A stretch of 47,815 bases of DNA from Massilia glaciei (GTDB lineage Bacteria; Pseudomonadota; Gammaproteobacteria; Burkholderiales; Burkholderiaceae_D). The position numbers and the translations under genes are program-made. Positions 8,196 to 16,913 of this stretch are shown in pieces (position 1 is the stretch's first letter; each line of letters opens with the position of its first letter). Below the pieces are notes generated by a model. That model was not told the DNA's origin, made no database searches, and saw only the letters and a program-made list of their open reading frames with translations. The DNA lies in contig NZ_PXWF02000337.1 in the NCBI RefSeq assembly GCF_003011895.2, forward strand, positions 1 through 47,815, given 5' to 3'.

Positions 8196-8771
8196 ATGTT
8201 TTTGTCCCTGTCACGCGGGATCGACAAGTTCAACGAGGTGATCGCGACCGCGGTCAGCTGGGCCCTGCTGGCCGCGGTCATCATCTCCACGGTCAATTCG
8301 CTCATGCTCTACCTATTCAAGTCGAGCTCCAACGCCTGGCTCGAGATCCAGTGGTATTTGTACGGCGCGGTGTTCCTGCTCGCCAGCGCCAACACGCTCA
8401 AGCGCGACGAGCATGTGCGCATCGACGTCATCGTGGGGCGCTTTTCGCTGCGCACCCAGGTCTGGATCGACCTGTTCGGCTACCTCGTCTTCTTGCTGCC
8501 GGTGTGCGCGCTGATCTTCTGGTTCAGCCTGGCCTACGCCGAGGTGGGCTACCTCAGCGGCGAGATCCGCAACGTCGGCGGCCTGCCCGCGTGGCCGGCC
8601 ATGATGCTGGTGCCGATCGCGTTCCTCATGCTGATCGTGCAGGGCGTCTCCGAGATCATCAAGCGCGTCGCCTTCTTGAACGGCCGCCTCGAGGCCGGCG
8701 CCTTCCGCAAGGTCGCCCCCACCCCGGCCGACGAAATCGCCGCCATCAAGGCCGCGAACGCGCCCGAATAA
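8196..8771 (+). CDS. dctQ: TRAP transporter small permease (DctQ)
   Basis: A 191-residue inner-membrane protein with four predicted helices, the first being ATAVSWALLAAVIISTVN. The conserved WLEIQWYLYG and LKRDEHVRIDVI blocks (the latter with its R-x-D-V) define the DctQ family. With DctM it forms the Na+-coupled TRAP permease, which takes an organic acid from a periplasmic binding protein. ATG at 8196 is preceded by GGAGAAG at good spacing; an earlier in-frame extension would run through the terminator and is rejected. dctM starts 27 bases downstream, so the two form one operon. No dctP gene is adjacent; one is found at 37372. Confidence 0.93.
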   Translation: MFLSLSRGIDKFNEVIATAVSWALLAAVIISTVNSLMLYLFKSSSNAWLEIQWYLYGAVFLLASANTLKRDEHVRIDVIVGRFSLRTQVWIDLFGYLVFLLPVCALIFWFSLAYAEVGYLSGEIRNVGGLPAWPAMMLVPIAFLMLIVQGVSEIIKRVAFLNGRLEAGAFRKVAPTPADEIAAIKAANAPE

Positions 8772-8798
8772 AACCATAACAAGAATAAACCGAGACCC

Positions 8799-10541
8799 AT
8801 GGAACAGTTCATCATCGCCAACATAGCGCCCATCATGTTCGGCGCGCTCGTCATCTTTTTGCTCTCGGGCTTTCCGGTCGCGTTTTCGCTCGCGGCCAAC
8901 GGCCTGTTTTTCGGCCTCGTCGGGATCGAACTGGGCCTGCTCGACATCTCGCTGCTGCAGGCGCTGCCGAACCGGATTTTCGGCATCATGAGCAACGACA
9001 CCCTGCTCGCGATCCCCTACTTCACCTTCATGGGGCTGATCCTCGAGCGCTCCGGCATGGCCGAGGACCTGCTCGACACGATCGGCCAGTTGTTCGGCCC
9101 GATCCGCGGCGGCGTCGCCTACGCCGTCATTTTTGTCGGCGCCCTGCTGGCCGCGACCACCGGCGTGGTGGCGGCCTCGGTCATTTCGATGGGCCTGATC
9201 TCGCTGCCGGTGATGCTGCGCTACGGTTACGACAAGCGCATCGCCAGCGGCGTGATCGCCGCCTCGGGCACGTTGGCGCAGATCATCCCGCCGTCGCTGG
9301 TGCTCATCGTCATGGCCGACCAGCTCGGCCGCTCGGTCGGCGACATGTACCGCGCCGCGTTTTTCCCGGGCCTGCTGCTGACGGCGATGTACTGCGGCTA
9401 TGTGCTGTCGCTGTCGATCTTCAAGCCGCACCACGTGCCGGCGCTGCCGCCCGAGGCGCGCAACCTGCGCGAGCCGGACGGCAGCAGCGGCATGGCCTCG
9501 CTGCTGGCCGTGCTCGCGATCGCGGTTGGCGCCGGCTTCGGCTTTGCCGCGCTGTTCGGCGCCGCCTACCCGGAACTGCCGGCCGACTACGTGGGCGTGT
9601 ATGCGGCCAGCTTCGGCGTCGGCGTCGCCTTTGCGATCGCGCTCGCCAACCGCACGTTCAAGCTCAAGCTGCTCTCGCGCATGGCCCAACGCGTCGTGTT
9701 CGTGCTCATTCCGCCACTCGCGCTGATCTTCCTCGTGCTCGGCACGATCTTCGTCGGCATCGCCACCCCGACGGCCGGCGGCGGCATGGGCGCGATGGGC
9801 GCGATCATCCTGGCCATGCTCAACAAGCGCCTGTCGTGGAGCCTGCTCAAGCAGGCCATGGGCTCGACCACGCGCCTGTCGTGCTTCGTCATGTTCATCC
9901 TGATCGGCTCGACCGTGTTCGCGCTCGTGTTCCGCGGCGTCAACGGCGACCTGTGGGTCGAGCATCTGCTCACCGGCCTGCCCGGCGGGGTCATGGGATT
10001 TTTGGTGATCGTCAACGTGATGTTCTTCGTGCTGGCCTTCTTCCTCGACTTCTTCGAGCTCGCCTTCATCCTGGTGCCGCTAGTCGGCCCGGTCGCGGCC
10101 AAGCTGGGCATCGATCTGATCTGGTTCGGCGTGCTGCTCAGTGTGAACATGCAGACCTCGTTCATGCACCCGCCGTTCGGCTTCGCCCTGTTCTACCTGA
10201 GGTCGGTCGCGCCCAAGGAGGTCAAGACCTCCGACATCTACTGGGGATCGGTGCCGTTCGTGTGCATCCAGGTCATCATGGTGGGCTTGATCATCGCGTT
10301 CCCGAGTCTGGTGTCGGTCGCCGACAGCGTCGACATGACCGAAAAGCTCGAACTCAAACTGGAGCCGTCGGAAGCGCCCGCCGCCCCCGCGCCGACGACC
10401 GAGGACGGCACGCCGGAGTTGAATTTTTCGACCGATACCGACACGCCGCCGGCGGCCGGCGAGCAGAAGGCGCCGGAGGCCGCCCCGGAGGAGGCCAAGG
10501 AACCCGAATTGAATTTTTCGTCCGACACGGAGACAAAATAG
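8799..10541 (+). CDS. dctM: TRAP transporter large permease (DctM) with acidic C-terminal tail
   Basis: A 580-residue membrane protein of the DctM/ion transporter superfamily with about 12 predicted helices. Family blocks include LLAIPYFTFMG, GVVAASVISMGLISLPVM, GTLAQIIPPSLVLIVMADQL, GIATPTAGGGMGAMGA and MHPPFGFALFYLRSVAP. It carries the ion-coupled translocation path. The core ends near residue 520. The remaining 60 residues are an Ala/Pro/Glu-rich tail with a repeated element, PELNFSTDTDT and PELNFSSDTET, that ordinary DctM proteins lack. The tail should be cytoplasmic or periplasmic depending on helix count, and its role is unknown. The next gene begins three bases after its stop. Confidence 0.94.
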   Translation: MEQFIIANIAPIMFGALVIFLLSGFPVAFSLAANGLFFGLVGIELGLLDISLLQALPNRIFGIMSNDTLLAIPYFTFMGLILERSGMAEDLLDTIGQLFGPIRGGVAYAVIFVGALLAATTGVVAASVISMGLISLPVMLRYGYDKRIASGVIAASGTLAQIIPPSLVLIVMADQLGRSVGDMYRAAFFPGLLLTAMYCGYVLSLSIFKPHHVPALPPEARNLREPDGSSGMASLLAVLAIAVGAGFGFAALFGAAYPELPADYVGVYAASFGVGVAFAIALANRTFKLKLLSRMAQRVVFVLIPPLALIFLVLGTIFVGIATPTAGGGMGAMGAIILAMLNKRLSWSLLKQAMGSTTRLSCFVMFILIGSTVFALVFRGVNGDLWVEHLLTGLPGGVMGFLVIVNVMFFVLAFFLDFFELAFILVPLVGPVAAKLGIDLIWFGVLLSVNMQTSFMHPPFGFALFYLRSVAPKEVKTSDIYWGSVPFVCIQVIMVGLIIAFPSLVSVADSVDMTEKLELKLEPSEAPAAPAPTTEDGTPELNFSTDTDTPPAAGEQKAPEAAPEEAKEPELNFSSDTETK

Positions 10542-10544
10542 TCC

Positions 10545-10892
10545 ATGGCCGAGGACTGGCTCGGACTGGCGCGCACCCTCGGGCTGTTCTTCGCCACGGC
10601 GCTGGCGGAACTGACCGGCTGCTACCTTCCGCTGCTTTGGCTCAGCGGGAAGGGCGCGGCATGGTTGTTGATTCCGGCGGCGCTCAGCCTGATGGTCTTC
10701 GTCTGGCTGCTCACGCTGCATCCGGGCGCGAGCGGGCGGATCTACGCCACCTACGGCGCCGTGTATATCAGCACCGCCGTGCTCTGGCTGCACCTGGTCG
10801 ACGGCGTCGCCCCGAGCTACAGCGACTACGTGGGCGTGGGATTGGCGCTGCTCGGCGCCGCCGTGATCGCGCTCGGCAACAGGGCGGCCTGA
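10545..10892 (+). CDS. YnfA/UPF0060-family membrane protein
   Basis: A 115-residue protein with four predicted transmembrane helices. UPF0060 features are [50 protein letters not shown] and [15 protein letters not shown]. YnfA resembles small multidrug resistance proteins and is linked to drug export in Enterobacteria; the substrate here is unknown. It starts three bases after the dctM stop, so it is likely co-translated with the TRAP operon. Length is close to the usual 108. The 157 bp that follow hold no gene. Confidence 0.9.
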   Translation: MAEDWLGLARTLGLFFATALAELTGCYLPLLWLSGKGAAWLLIPAALSLMVFVWLLTLHPGASGRIYATYGAVYISTAVLWLHLVDGVAPSYSDYVGVGLALLGAAVIALGNRAA

Positions 10893-11049
10893 GGGGCTAG
10901 GAGCCCGTCGGACTTAGGAACCAAGCGCAAATCGTTACATTTGTTGCGCACGGTACAGATCGAACCGGCCGCGCGCCGGGCCTGGGTCTAAAATAGCGCC
11001 ATGACCACAGGGACTGTGCGCATCTCGCCGGGCGCGCAAGACAATCGAA

Positions 11050-13278
11050 ATGAACCAAAGCAACGACACCTCGGTCAATGAGCTGTTCAAGGCGCATCCC
11101 ATCCCCATGTGGATCTACGACCTCGAAACGCTCGCCTTCATGGCCGTCAACAACGCCGCGGTCGCCCACTACGGCTACAGCGAGGCCGAGTTCCTGACCC
11201 GCACCATCGCCGACCTGCGCCCGGCCGAGGACCTGCCCAGGCTCCACGAAAACCTGCGCAACGCGCCGCCCGGCAAACTGCAAAAGTCGGGCACCTGGCG
11301 CCACTGCAAAAAAGACGGCACCCTGATCGACGTCGAGATCACCTCGCACCCGCTGGTCTTCAAGGGCCGCGCCTGCCGCTTCCTGCTGGCCCACGACGTC
11401 ACCGAGCGGGTCCAGGCGCAGCTGCGCATCGCGCGCCTGAACCGCGTCTACGCGGTGCTCAGCGGGATCAACTCGGCCATCGTGCGCATCCGCGACCGCG
11501 AAGCCCTGTTCAAAGAAGCTTGCCGCCTGGCCACCATGGAAGGCGGCTTCCTGAGCGCCTGCGTCGCCCTCGTCGACCCGGCCGACGGCGCGTTGGCCAT
11601 CGTCGCGCAGGCCGGCCAGGGCATCCCGCTGCGCTCGGGCGCCCCCTGGCCGGCGCAACGCGCGGCGCGGGAGCAGCGGGCCTTCATCTGCAACGATATC
11701 AGCAACGGCGACTGCAACGGCATCGGCAACGACATCGGCGCCGACGGCGTGCCCGAACCGATGCGCGCCGACCTTCTCGCGCGCGGGGTGCGCGCGGCGG
11801 CCGCGTTCCCGCTGCTGCTGGGCGGCCGCCCGGTCGCCGTGCTGGCCCTGTTCGCCGGCGTGGCCGGCACCTTCGACGAGGACGAGCTCAAAGTGCTCAA
11901 CGAAATGGCCGGCGACCTCGCCTTCGCGCTGCTGTTCTTCGAGCGCGAGAAGCAGCTCAACCACCTGGCCTACCACGACATGCTCACGGCGCTGCCCAAC
12001 CGTGACCTGTTCCTCGACCGCCTGGTGCAGCTGCTGCACGCGAACAAACGCGAGAACCAGCCGGTCGCGATCGTCCTGCTCAACGTCGACCGCTTCGCCC
12101 AGATCAACGACACGCTGGGCCGCCACGCGGGCGACGCGTTGCTGGCGCACATGGCGCGCCGGCTAGAATCGAGCCTGCCCGGCTTTTACAACATCTCGCG
12201 CATCGGCGGCGACAATTTCGCCCTGACCCTGAGCGAACTGGCCTGCCTCGAGGACGCCGCCGCCGTGCTCGAACAGCGCATCTTCGCCACGCTCGACCAG
12301 CCGTTTTCAATCGACGGCAAAGAGGTGCGCATATCCACGCGCGCCGGCCTGGCGGTGTTCCCGGCCGACGGCGCGGACGCCGAGACGCTGTTCAAGCACG
12401 CCGAGGTCGCGCTGCGCAACGCCAGGTCGTCGGGCCAGCGCTACCTGTTCTACGCGCCGCGCATGAACGCCGCGCTGGCCGCGCGGGTCGCGCTCGAGAA
12501 CGAATTGCAAAGCGCGCTCGAGGAACGGCAGTTCGTCATGTACTACCAGCCGCGCATCGACACCCCGAGCGGGCGCATCGTCAGCGCCGAGGCCCTGATC
12601 CGCTGGCAGCACCCGGTGCGCGGCCTGGTGGGGCCGGTCGAGTTCATCGGACTGGCCGAAGAAACCGGCCTGATCCGCCCGATCGGCGCGTGGGTGATCG
12701 ACGCCGTCTGCGCGCAGCAGGCGGCCTGGCTTGCGGCCGGCCAGCCGGTGGTGCCGGTGGCGATCAACCTGTCGGCCGTGCAGTGCGCCTACGCGGGCCT
12801 GTTCGCGACCATCAGCGACGCCATCGAACGCCACGGCCTCGAGGCGCGCCACCTCGAATTCGAGCTCACCGAGACGGCGGTGATGAACAATCCCGAGGAG
12901 GCCGCGCGCAACCTGCGGGCGCTCAAACGGCTTGGCGTGCTGCTCTCGCTCGACGACTTCGGCACCGGTTATTCGTCTCTGGCCCAGCTCAAACGGTTCC
13001 CGTTCGACTTCGTCAAGATCGACCGCTCGTTCATCGCCGGCCTGCCCGACGACGCCGAAGACGCGGCCATCGCGGCGGCCATCATCGCGATGGCGCACAG
13101 CCTCCATCTGCGGGTGGTGGCCGAAGGCGTCGAGACCGAAGCGCAGTTGGAATTGCTGCGCACGCTGCGCTGCGACGAGCTGCAGGGGTTCTATTTCAGC
13201 CGGCCCATCCCGGCGCAAGGCTTCGCCGCCCTGCTGGCCGCGGACAGCCTTCGTCCTCGCGCATGCGGGGACCCATAG
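11050..13278 (+). CDS. PAS-GAF-GGDEF(degenerate)-EAL cyclic-di-GMP signalling protein
   Basis: A 742-residue cytosolic protein. An N-terminal PAS domain (about 10-125; AHPIPMWIYDLETLAFMAVN) is followed by a GAF domain (about 140-295), a GGDEF domain (about 305-470) and an EAL domain (about 480-735). The cyclase signature reads GGDNF at 386-390; the Glu expected for metal and substrate binding is replaced by Asn, so cyclase activity is doubtful. The phosphodiesterase domain looks intact: EAL at 514-516, NLSAVQ, ELTETAVM, DDFGTGYSSL and VAEGVETE. The protein is therefore best read as a c-di-GMP phosphodiesterase controlled by PAS/GAF sensing and perhaps GTP binding at the degenerate GGDEF. The last codons (RPRACGDP) and stop are supplied by a REP-like palindrome, so the original C-terminus was probably altered. 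Confidence 0.93.
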   Translation: MNQSNDTSVNELFKAHPIPMWIYDLETLAFMAVNNAAVAHYGYSEAEFLTRTIADLRPAEDLPRLHENLRNAPPGKLQKSGTWRHCKKDGTLIDVEITSHPLVFKGRACRFLLAHDVTERVQAQLRIARLNRVYAVLSGINSAIVRIRDREALFKEACRLATMEGGFLSACVALVDPADGALAIVAQAGQGIPLRSGAPWPAQRAAREQRAFICNDISNGDCNGIGNDIGADGVPEPMRADLLARGVRAAAAFPLLLGGRPVAVLALFAGVAGTFDEDELKVLNEMAGDLAFALLFFEREKQLNHLAYHDMLTALPNRDLFLDRLVQLLHANKRENQPVAIVLLNVDRFAQINDTLGRHAGDALLAHMARRLESSLPGFYNISRIGGDNFALTLSELACLEDAAAVLEQRIFATLDQPFSIDGKEVRISTRAGLAVFPADGADAETLFKHAEVALRNARSSGQRYLFYAPRMNAALAARVALENELQSALEERQFVMYYQPRIDTPSGRIVSAEALIRWQHPVRGLVGPVEFIGLAEETGLIRPIGAWVIDAVCAQQAAWLAAGQPVVPVAINLSAVQCAYAGLFATISDAIERHGLEARHLEFELTETAVMNNPEEAARNLRALKRLGVLLSLDDFGTGYSSLAQLKRFPFDFVKIDRSFIAGLPDDAEDAAIAAAIIAMAHSLHLRVVAEGVETEAQLELLRTLRCDELQGFYFSRPIPAQGFAALLAADSLRPRACGDP
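13254..13271. repeat. REP-like palindrome overlapping the 3' end of the EAL gene
   Basis: TCCTCGC and GCGGGGA pair around GCAT with one mismatch, and the element continues CCCATAG, a form typical of REP palindromes in many Proteobacteria. It encodes the last residues of the upstream gene, and the stop is the TAG of the element (13276-13278). A second hairpin, GCTATGC-N6-GCATAGC, lies at 13377-13396. The 150 bp between the two convergent genes therefore appear to be repeat-derived. Confidence 0.6.
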
Positions 13279-13430
13279 AACGGTCGCGCCGGGGCACCTT
13301 CCAAGTCCAAGGTTCGGCCTCTGCGGGACGATGCGGGAGCGCTGGCCTTCGCGCTATAGAGTTCCCCGCCCGAAGCGCTATGCGTTAATGCATAGCACGA
13401 GCAACTGTCATTCAAATCTGCGTAACCGAA

Positions 13431-16088
13431 CTAGGCTGCCGGCAGCGTCATCGCCGCGCCGATCCTCACGCAACGCGCGTCCTCCTCCAATGTGTCGCTT
13501 AGCGCGCGCCGGGTGCCCGCCGACAGCGCCGGGAACCGCTTGAGCGTGGCCGCCAGCCGCGCGACGCTCGCCTTGGTGCAGGTCGCCGGGATAAGCGTTT
13601 CGGCGTAGCTGCGCACAAACGGCAGCTCGGCCGACTTGTCGATGTCCACCAGCATGCGCAGCCGCTGGTCGGCGCTCGCCTCTTCCAAATCGCCCTGCCC
13701 GGGCGGATACAGGCTTTCCATGGCCGCGCGCAGACGCGCGAACGGCATGCGCGTTTTAGGGTCGCCGATCCTGGCCAGCCAGCGCCCCTTGACGGCCGCG
13801 TCGGGCCGCATGACGTCCGCCTCGAGCGCGGCGGCCTGCCCGGCGTCGGACTTGTCGCGCGCCAGTTCGACCCCGACCAGCGCGGCGCTGCCCGGCGCCG
13901 CATGCCGGTTGAGCTGCTTGATGATCGCCCAGCGCATGTCCTGGTTCGGCGTCTCGCCGCCGACGGCCAGCCGGCCCCCGAGGATCGCGGCCAGCTTGCC
14001 GAGCGCCTCCGGGCTGCTGGCCGTGCGCAGGTACAAATCGAACCAGTGCGCCAGCAAGGCGCCGTCGCTCTTGTGCCGCAGCACGCCGGCCCAGGCCATA
14101 TGCTCGATCGCCAGACCGGTTTTGCGCGCGTGGTGCGAGCCGGGCGCGATCGCGTCGAGATAGGCCCGCGACGCGCCGATCTTGGCTACCACGGCGCCCA
14201 GCAGGGTACGGTCGTTCTCGTGCGGCGCATTGGCCAGGGCCGCGTCGATGAAGGCATTGAGAGGCAGCTCGGCGTCGAGCACCCCGTCCCACAGGCTTTG
14301 CCACAGCATCGTGCGCAAAAACGGATCCCCGACCTTGCCCAGACCGCGCCGCGCGGTCGCGAACGAGCGCGCGTCGAGCCGCACCTTGGCATAGCCCCAA
14401 TCCCCATAGTTCGGATACACCAGGTCCGGGCAAGCCTGGCCGAGCATCTCCGGCACCGGCGTCGAGCCCCCCTTGTAGGTCAGCGCCAGCAGCTTGCCGC
14501 GCGTCAGGCGCGCGCCGTCGAGCGTGAACGCGGCCACCTGCACGCGCTGCTCGCGCAAGGTCGGCAGACCCGGGTTGGGCGCGTGCTGGTCGATGCTGAA
14601 GCGCGCCACCTTGCCGTCCTCGCAGCGAAAGTTGGCAGTGATGGTGTTGACGCCGGCCTCGCGCAGCCATTGCCGGGTCCAGGTCGACAAGTCGCGTCCG
14701 GCCGCCGCGCCAAGGCTGCCGGTGAAGTCTTCCAGCTTCGCGGTTTTATAGGCATGTTTGACGAGGTAGTCGTGCACGCCCTTGCGGAACACCTCCGCGC
14801 CCAGCACATGGCGCAATTGCTTGAGCGCCGCCGCGCCCTTGGCGTAGACGATGCCGTCGGCGTTGTCGAAGGCGTTCGCGGTCGAGGCCACGGGCGCCTC
14901 GATCGGATGGGTCGCCGCCGACTGGTCCTCGCGGTAGGCGCCCTGCTTCTCGCCCGCATAAAAGGTTTGCCACGCGCCCTTGAATTCGGTCGCCTCGGCG
15001 GTGGCGAGCGTGCCCATGAACGAAGCGAAGCTCTCGTTGAGCCACAAGCCGTTCCACCACTGCATGGTGACAAGGTCGCCGAACCACTGGTGCGCCATCT
15101 CGTGCATGATGTAGCTGGCGAGGTTTTCGCGCTGCTCCGGCGTCATCTCCGACTTGAACAAAAAGCCGTCCTCCGAGAACGTGACCGCGCCCACGTTCTC
15201 CATCGCGCCATACAAAAAATCGGGCACCAGCAGGTGGTCGTATTTGGCGAACGGATAAGGCACGCCGAAATACCCCTCGAAGAACGCCAGCCCGCTCTTG
15301 GTGTACCGGAACCAGTCGGCCGGCCGGACCTGCTCCGCCACCGATTGGCGCGCGAACAGGCGCAGCGGGTACTTGCCGCTGTTGTCCTCCCATACCTTGT
15401 ACGGCCCCGCGTGCAGCGAGAAGGTGTACGGGCTCAGTCTCGGCGTCTTTGGAAAACTCCAGCGCCGCGTCGCGCCCAGTTCCCGCACCGCGCTTTCGCG
15501 CGTGGCCGAGACCACCTGCCAGTCGGCCGGCGCGCTCACGCTCAGGGTGAAGCTCGCCTTCAGGTCGGGCTGGTCGAACAGGGCGAACATCTGGTGCGCC
15601 GCCGACGGCTCGAACTGCGAATAGGTGTAGACCCTGCCGTCGGCCGGGTCGACCATGCGGTGCAGCCCTTCGCCGTTGGTGCTGTGGGCGCGCTCGTAGG
15701 CGACCGTGACGCTGTTGCGCCCCTTGCGCAGGTGGCGCGGCGCGAGCGTGATGAACCACCGGTTGTAGCGCGGCGCGACCGCCTTGCCGTTGACCAGCAG
15801 CGCGGTGATGTTGGCGTTTTCGAGGTCGAGCGTGAGCGGCGCGGCCGTGTCGCGCAGGTCGAAGCCGATGGTGCTGGTGCCTTTGAAACGCGCGGCGCCG
15901 CTCAGGGAGATGTCGAGCGCGTAGTCGACATTGGACACCCGCGCCGAACGTGCCGCCGCATCGGCCTGCGACAGATGGGCATTGTGCGCGCGCGCCGGGG
16001 CGTCCGCGCGCGCAAAGACTGCGCCCGCGCACAACGCCAGGATGGCACAGAGCGCGGCGGCGCCCGGACGGCGGATCGGCAGATGCAT
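13431..16088 (-). CDS. M1-family aminopeptidase, exported
   Basis: An 885-residue zinc aminopeptidase (gluzincin). The start at 16088 gives a signal-like N-terminus (AAALCAILALCAGAVFARA), so a periplasmic location is likely, unlike cytosolic PepN. The N-terminal beta domain (about 50-240) precedes the exopeptidase motif GAMEN (294-298), the zinc motif HEMAH (329-333) and the third ligand Glu352 in WLNESFASFMG; the helical C-terminal ERAP1-like domain covers about 560-880. It removes N-terminal residues from peptides. An open frame continues upstream to 16613, but it overlaps the preceding gene out of phase and has no signal. It is the last gene on this strand of the block, 68 bp after the small membrane protein gene, and may be only loosely connected to the ABC operon. 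Confidence 0.95.
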   Translation of the reverse strand: MHLPIRRPGAAALCAILALCAGAVFARADAPARAHNAHLSQADAAARSARVSNVDYALDISLSGAARFKGTSTIGFDLRDTAAPLTLDLENANITALLVNGKAVAPRYNRWFITLAPRHLRKGRNSVTVAYERAHSTNGEGLHRMVDPADGRVYTYSQFEPSAAHQMFALFDQPDLKASFTLSVSAPADWQVVSATRESAVRELGATRRWSFPKTPRLSPYTFSLHAGPYKVWEDNSGKYPLRLFARQSVAEQVRPADWFRYTKSGLAFFEGYFGVPYPFAKYDHLLVPDFLYGAMENVGAVTFSEDGFLFKSEMTPEQRENLASYIMHEMAHQWFGDLVTMQWWNGLWLNESFASFMGTLATAEATEFKGAWQTFYAGEKQGAYREDQSAATHPIEAPVASTANAFDNADGIVYAKGAAALKQLRHVLGAEVFRKGVHDYLVKHAYKTAKLEDFTGSLGAAAGRDLSTWTRQWLREAGVNTITANFRCEDGKVARFSIDQHAPNPGLPTLREQRVQVAAFTLDGARLTRGKLLALTYKGGSTPVPEMLGQACPDLVYPNYGDWGYAKVRLDARSFATARRGLGKVGDPFLRTMLWQSLWDGVLDAELPLNAFIDAALANAPHENDRTLLGAVVAKIGASRAYLDAIAPGSHHARKTGLAIEHMAWAGVLRHKSDGALLAHWFDLYLRTASSPEALGKLAAILGGRLAVGGETPNQDMRWAIIKQLNRHAAPGSAALVGVELARDKSDAGQAAALEADVMRPDAAVKGRWLARIGDPKTRMPFARLRAAMESLYPPGQGDLEEASADQRLRMLVDIDKSAELPFVRSYAETLIPATCTKASVARLAATLKRFPALSAGTRRALSDTLEEDARCVRIGAAMTLPAA

Positions 16089-16156
16089 GCGGGTCTTCGC
16101 AGAAGAGGAAGCGGCGCCGCGAGGGCGCCGCAAGGTGGGGCCGGCCGGCGCCGGTG

Positions 16157-16564
16157 TCAGGAGCGGCGCAGCGAGCGCGCGAACAGGCCCAGGCCGCCGA
16201 CCGTCAGGACCAGGATGATGATCAGATTGAGCAAGGTCATCGTGCGGAAGTTGATGCTCAGGCTGGCGATCACGCCGAAGATGATGGCCGCCAGCGAGCC
16301 GCACGCGAGGATCCAGCCCCACGGCGCGCGCGCGTTGTAAAAAATCCAGCCGACCCCGAACATGAAGGGGATCAGCAAGGCGCCGCCCGAGACGTTCCAT
16401 CCGCCGCCGTAGGAGATGCGGTACAGCGGGGCGCCAAAGCCCCAGCTGTTCGACACCACTATATTGTCGAGCAACATGAAGCCGCCGGCGCAGGCCATGA
16501 TCAAGCCCATGAAGAAAGCGAGCGAGCCGCCCGATGTGCCACCGGCACCGCGTTGTGAATTCAT
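16157..16564 (-). CDS. Small membrane protein of the ABC/OmpA cluster
   Basis: A 135-residue inner-membrane protein with about four predicted helices: GSLAFFMGLIMACAGGFMLL, ALLIPFMFGVGWIFYN, WGWILACGSLAAIIFGVIAS and LLNLIIILVLTVGGLGLFA. The N-terminus is Gly/Ser-rich and the C-terminus is basic (RSLRRS). ATG at 16564 has a strong AGGAGAAC site, which decides the start. I do not recognise a named family. It lies 56 bp after the XRE regulator gene in the same orientation, so it probably belongs to the same transcript as the ABC genes. Confidence 0.75.
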   Translation of the reverse strand: MNSQRGAGGTSGGSLAFFMGLIMACAGGFMLLDNIVVSNSWGFGAPLYRISYGGGWNVSGGALLIPFMFGVGWIFYNARAPWGWILACGSLAAIIFGVIASLSINFRTMTLLNLIIILVLTVGGLGLFARSLRRS

Positions 16565-16620
16565 TCTGAAGTTCTCCTTGACCTGCAACTGACTGATAAA
16601 AATGCGCCAACACCGGCGCG

Positions 16621-16905
16621 CTAGGCTAGTTCCTTGCCGCGGCGTGGCACCAGCAGTTCGTCGGGGGTGCAGCCGAGCACCCGGCACAGGCTGCTCAAGA
16701 GCTTGATGTCGAGCTGCTTGGGCTCCTGGTACACGAGGCGCGAAATGCTGCTCGCGCTGACCGGGCAGCCGTCGCGCGCGAGCGCGTCCTGCAGGTCCTT
16801 GGCGAACTTGATGCCGCGGTCGGCCATGACCGCGTGCAGGCGCCAGTCTAGCCCCGTCAGGCTGCCTGGTTTGGCTTCGCCCCCGCCCTCCACCGCTTCT
16901 CGCAT
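16621..16905 (-). CDS. XRE/Cro-C1-type helix-turn-helix protein
   Basis: A 94-residue protein with a single HTH domain: WRLHAVMADRGIKFAKDLQD, then the recognition part CPVSASSISRLVYQEPKQ and the closing helices LDIKLLSSLCRVLGCTPDEL LVP. The C-terminal CxxLGCTPDELL pattern is typical of HTH_26/XRE proteins. It starts eight bases after the ABC ATPase gene ends and so is in the operon. A small operon-embedded XRE protein is a good candidate for autoregulation of the cluster; the target is unknown. Confidence 0.85.
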   Translation of the reverse strand: MREAVEGGGEAKPGSLTGLDWRLHAVMADRGIKFAKDLQDALARDGCPVSASSISRLVYQEPKQLDIKLLSSLCRVLGCTPDELLVPRRGKELA

Positions 16906-16913
16906 GCTGCCTC

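Noticed and set aside
13431-16613. A single 1060-residue fusion of a small protein with the M1 aminopeptidase
   Set aside because: The open frame extends upstream of 16088 only as an out-of-phase shadow of the small membrane protein gene; a signal-like start exists at 16088.
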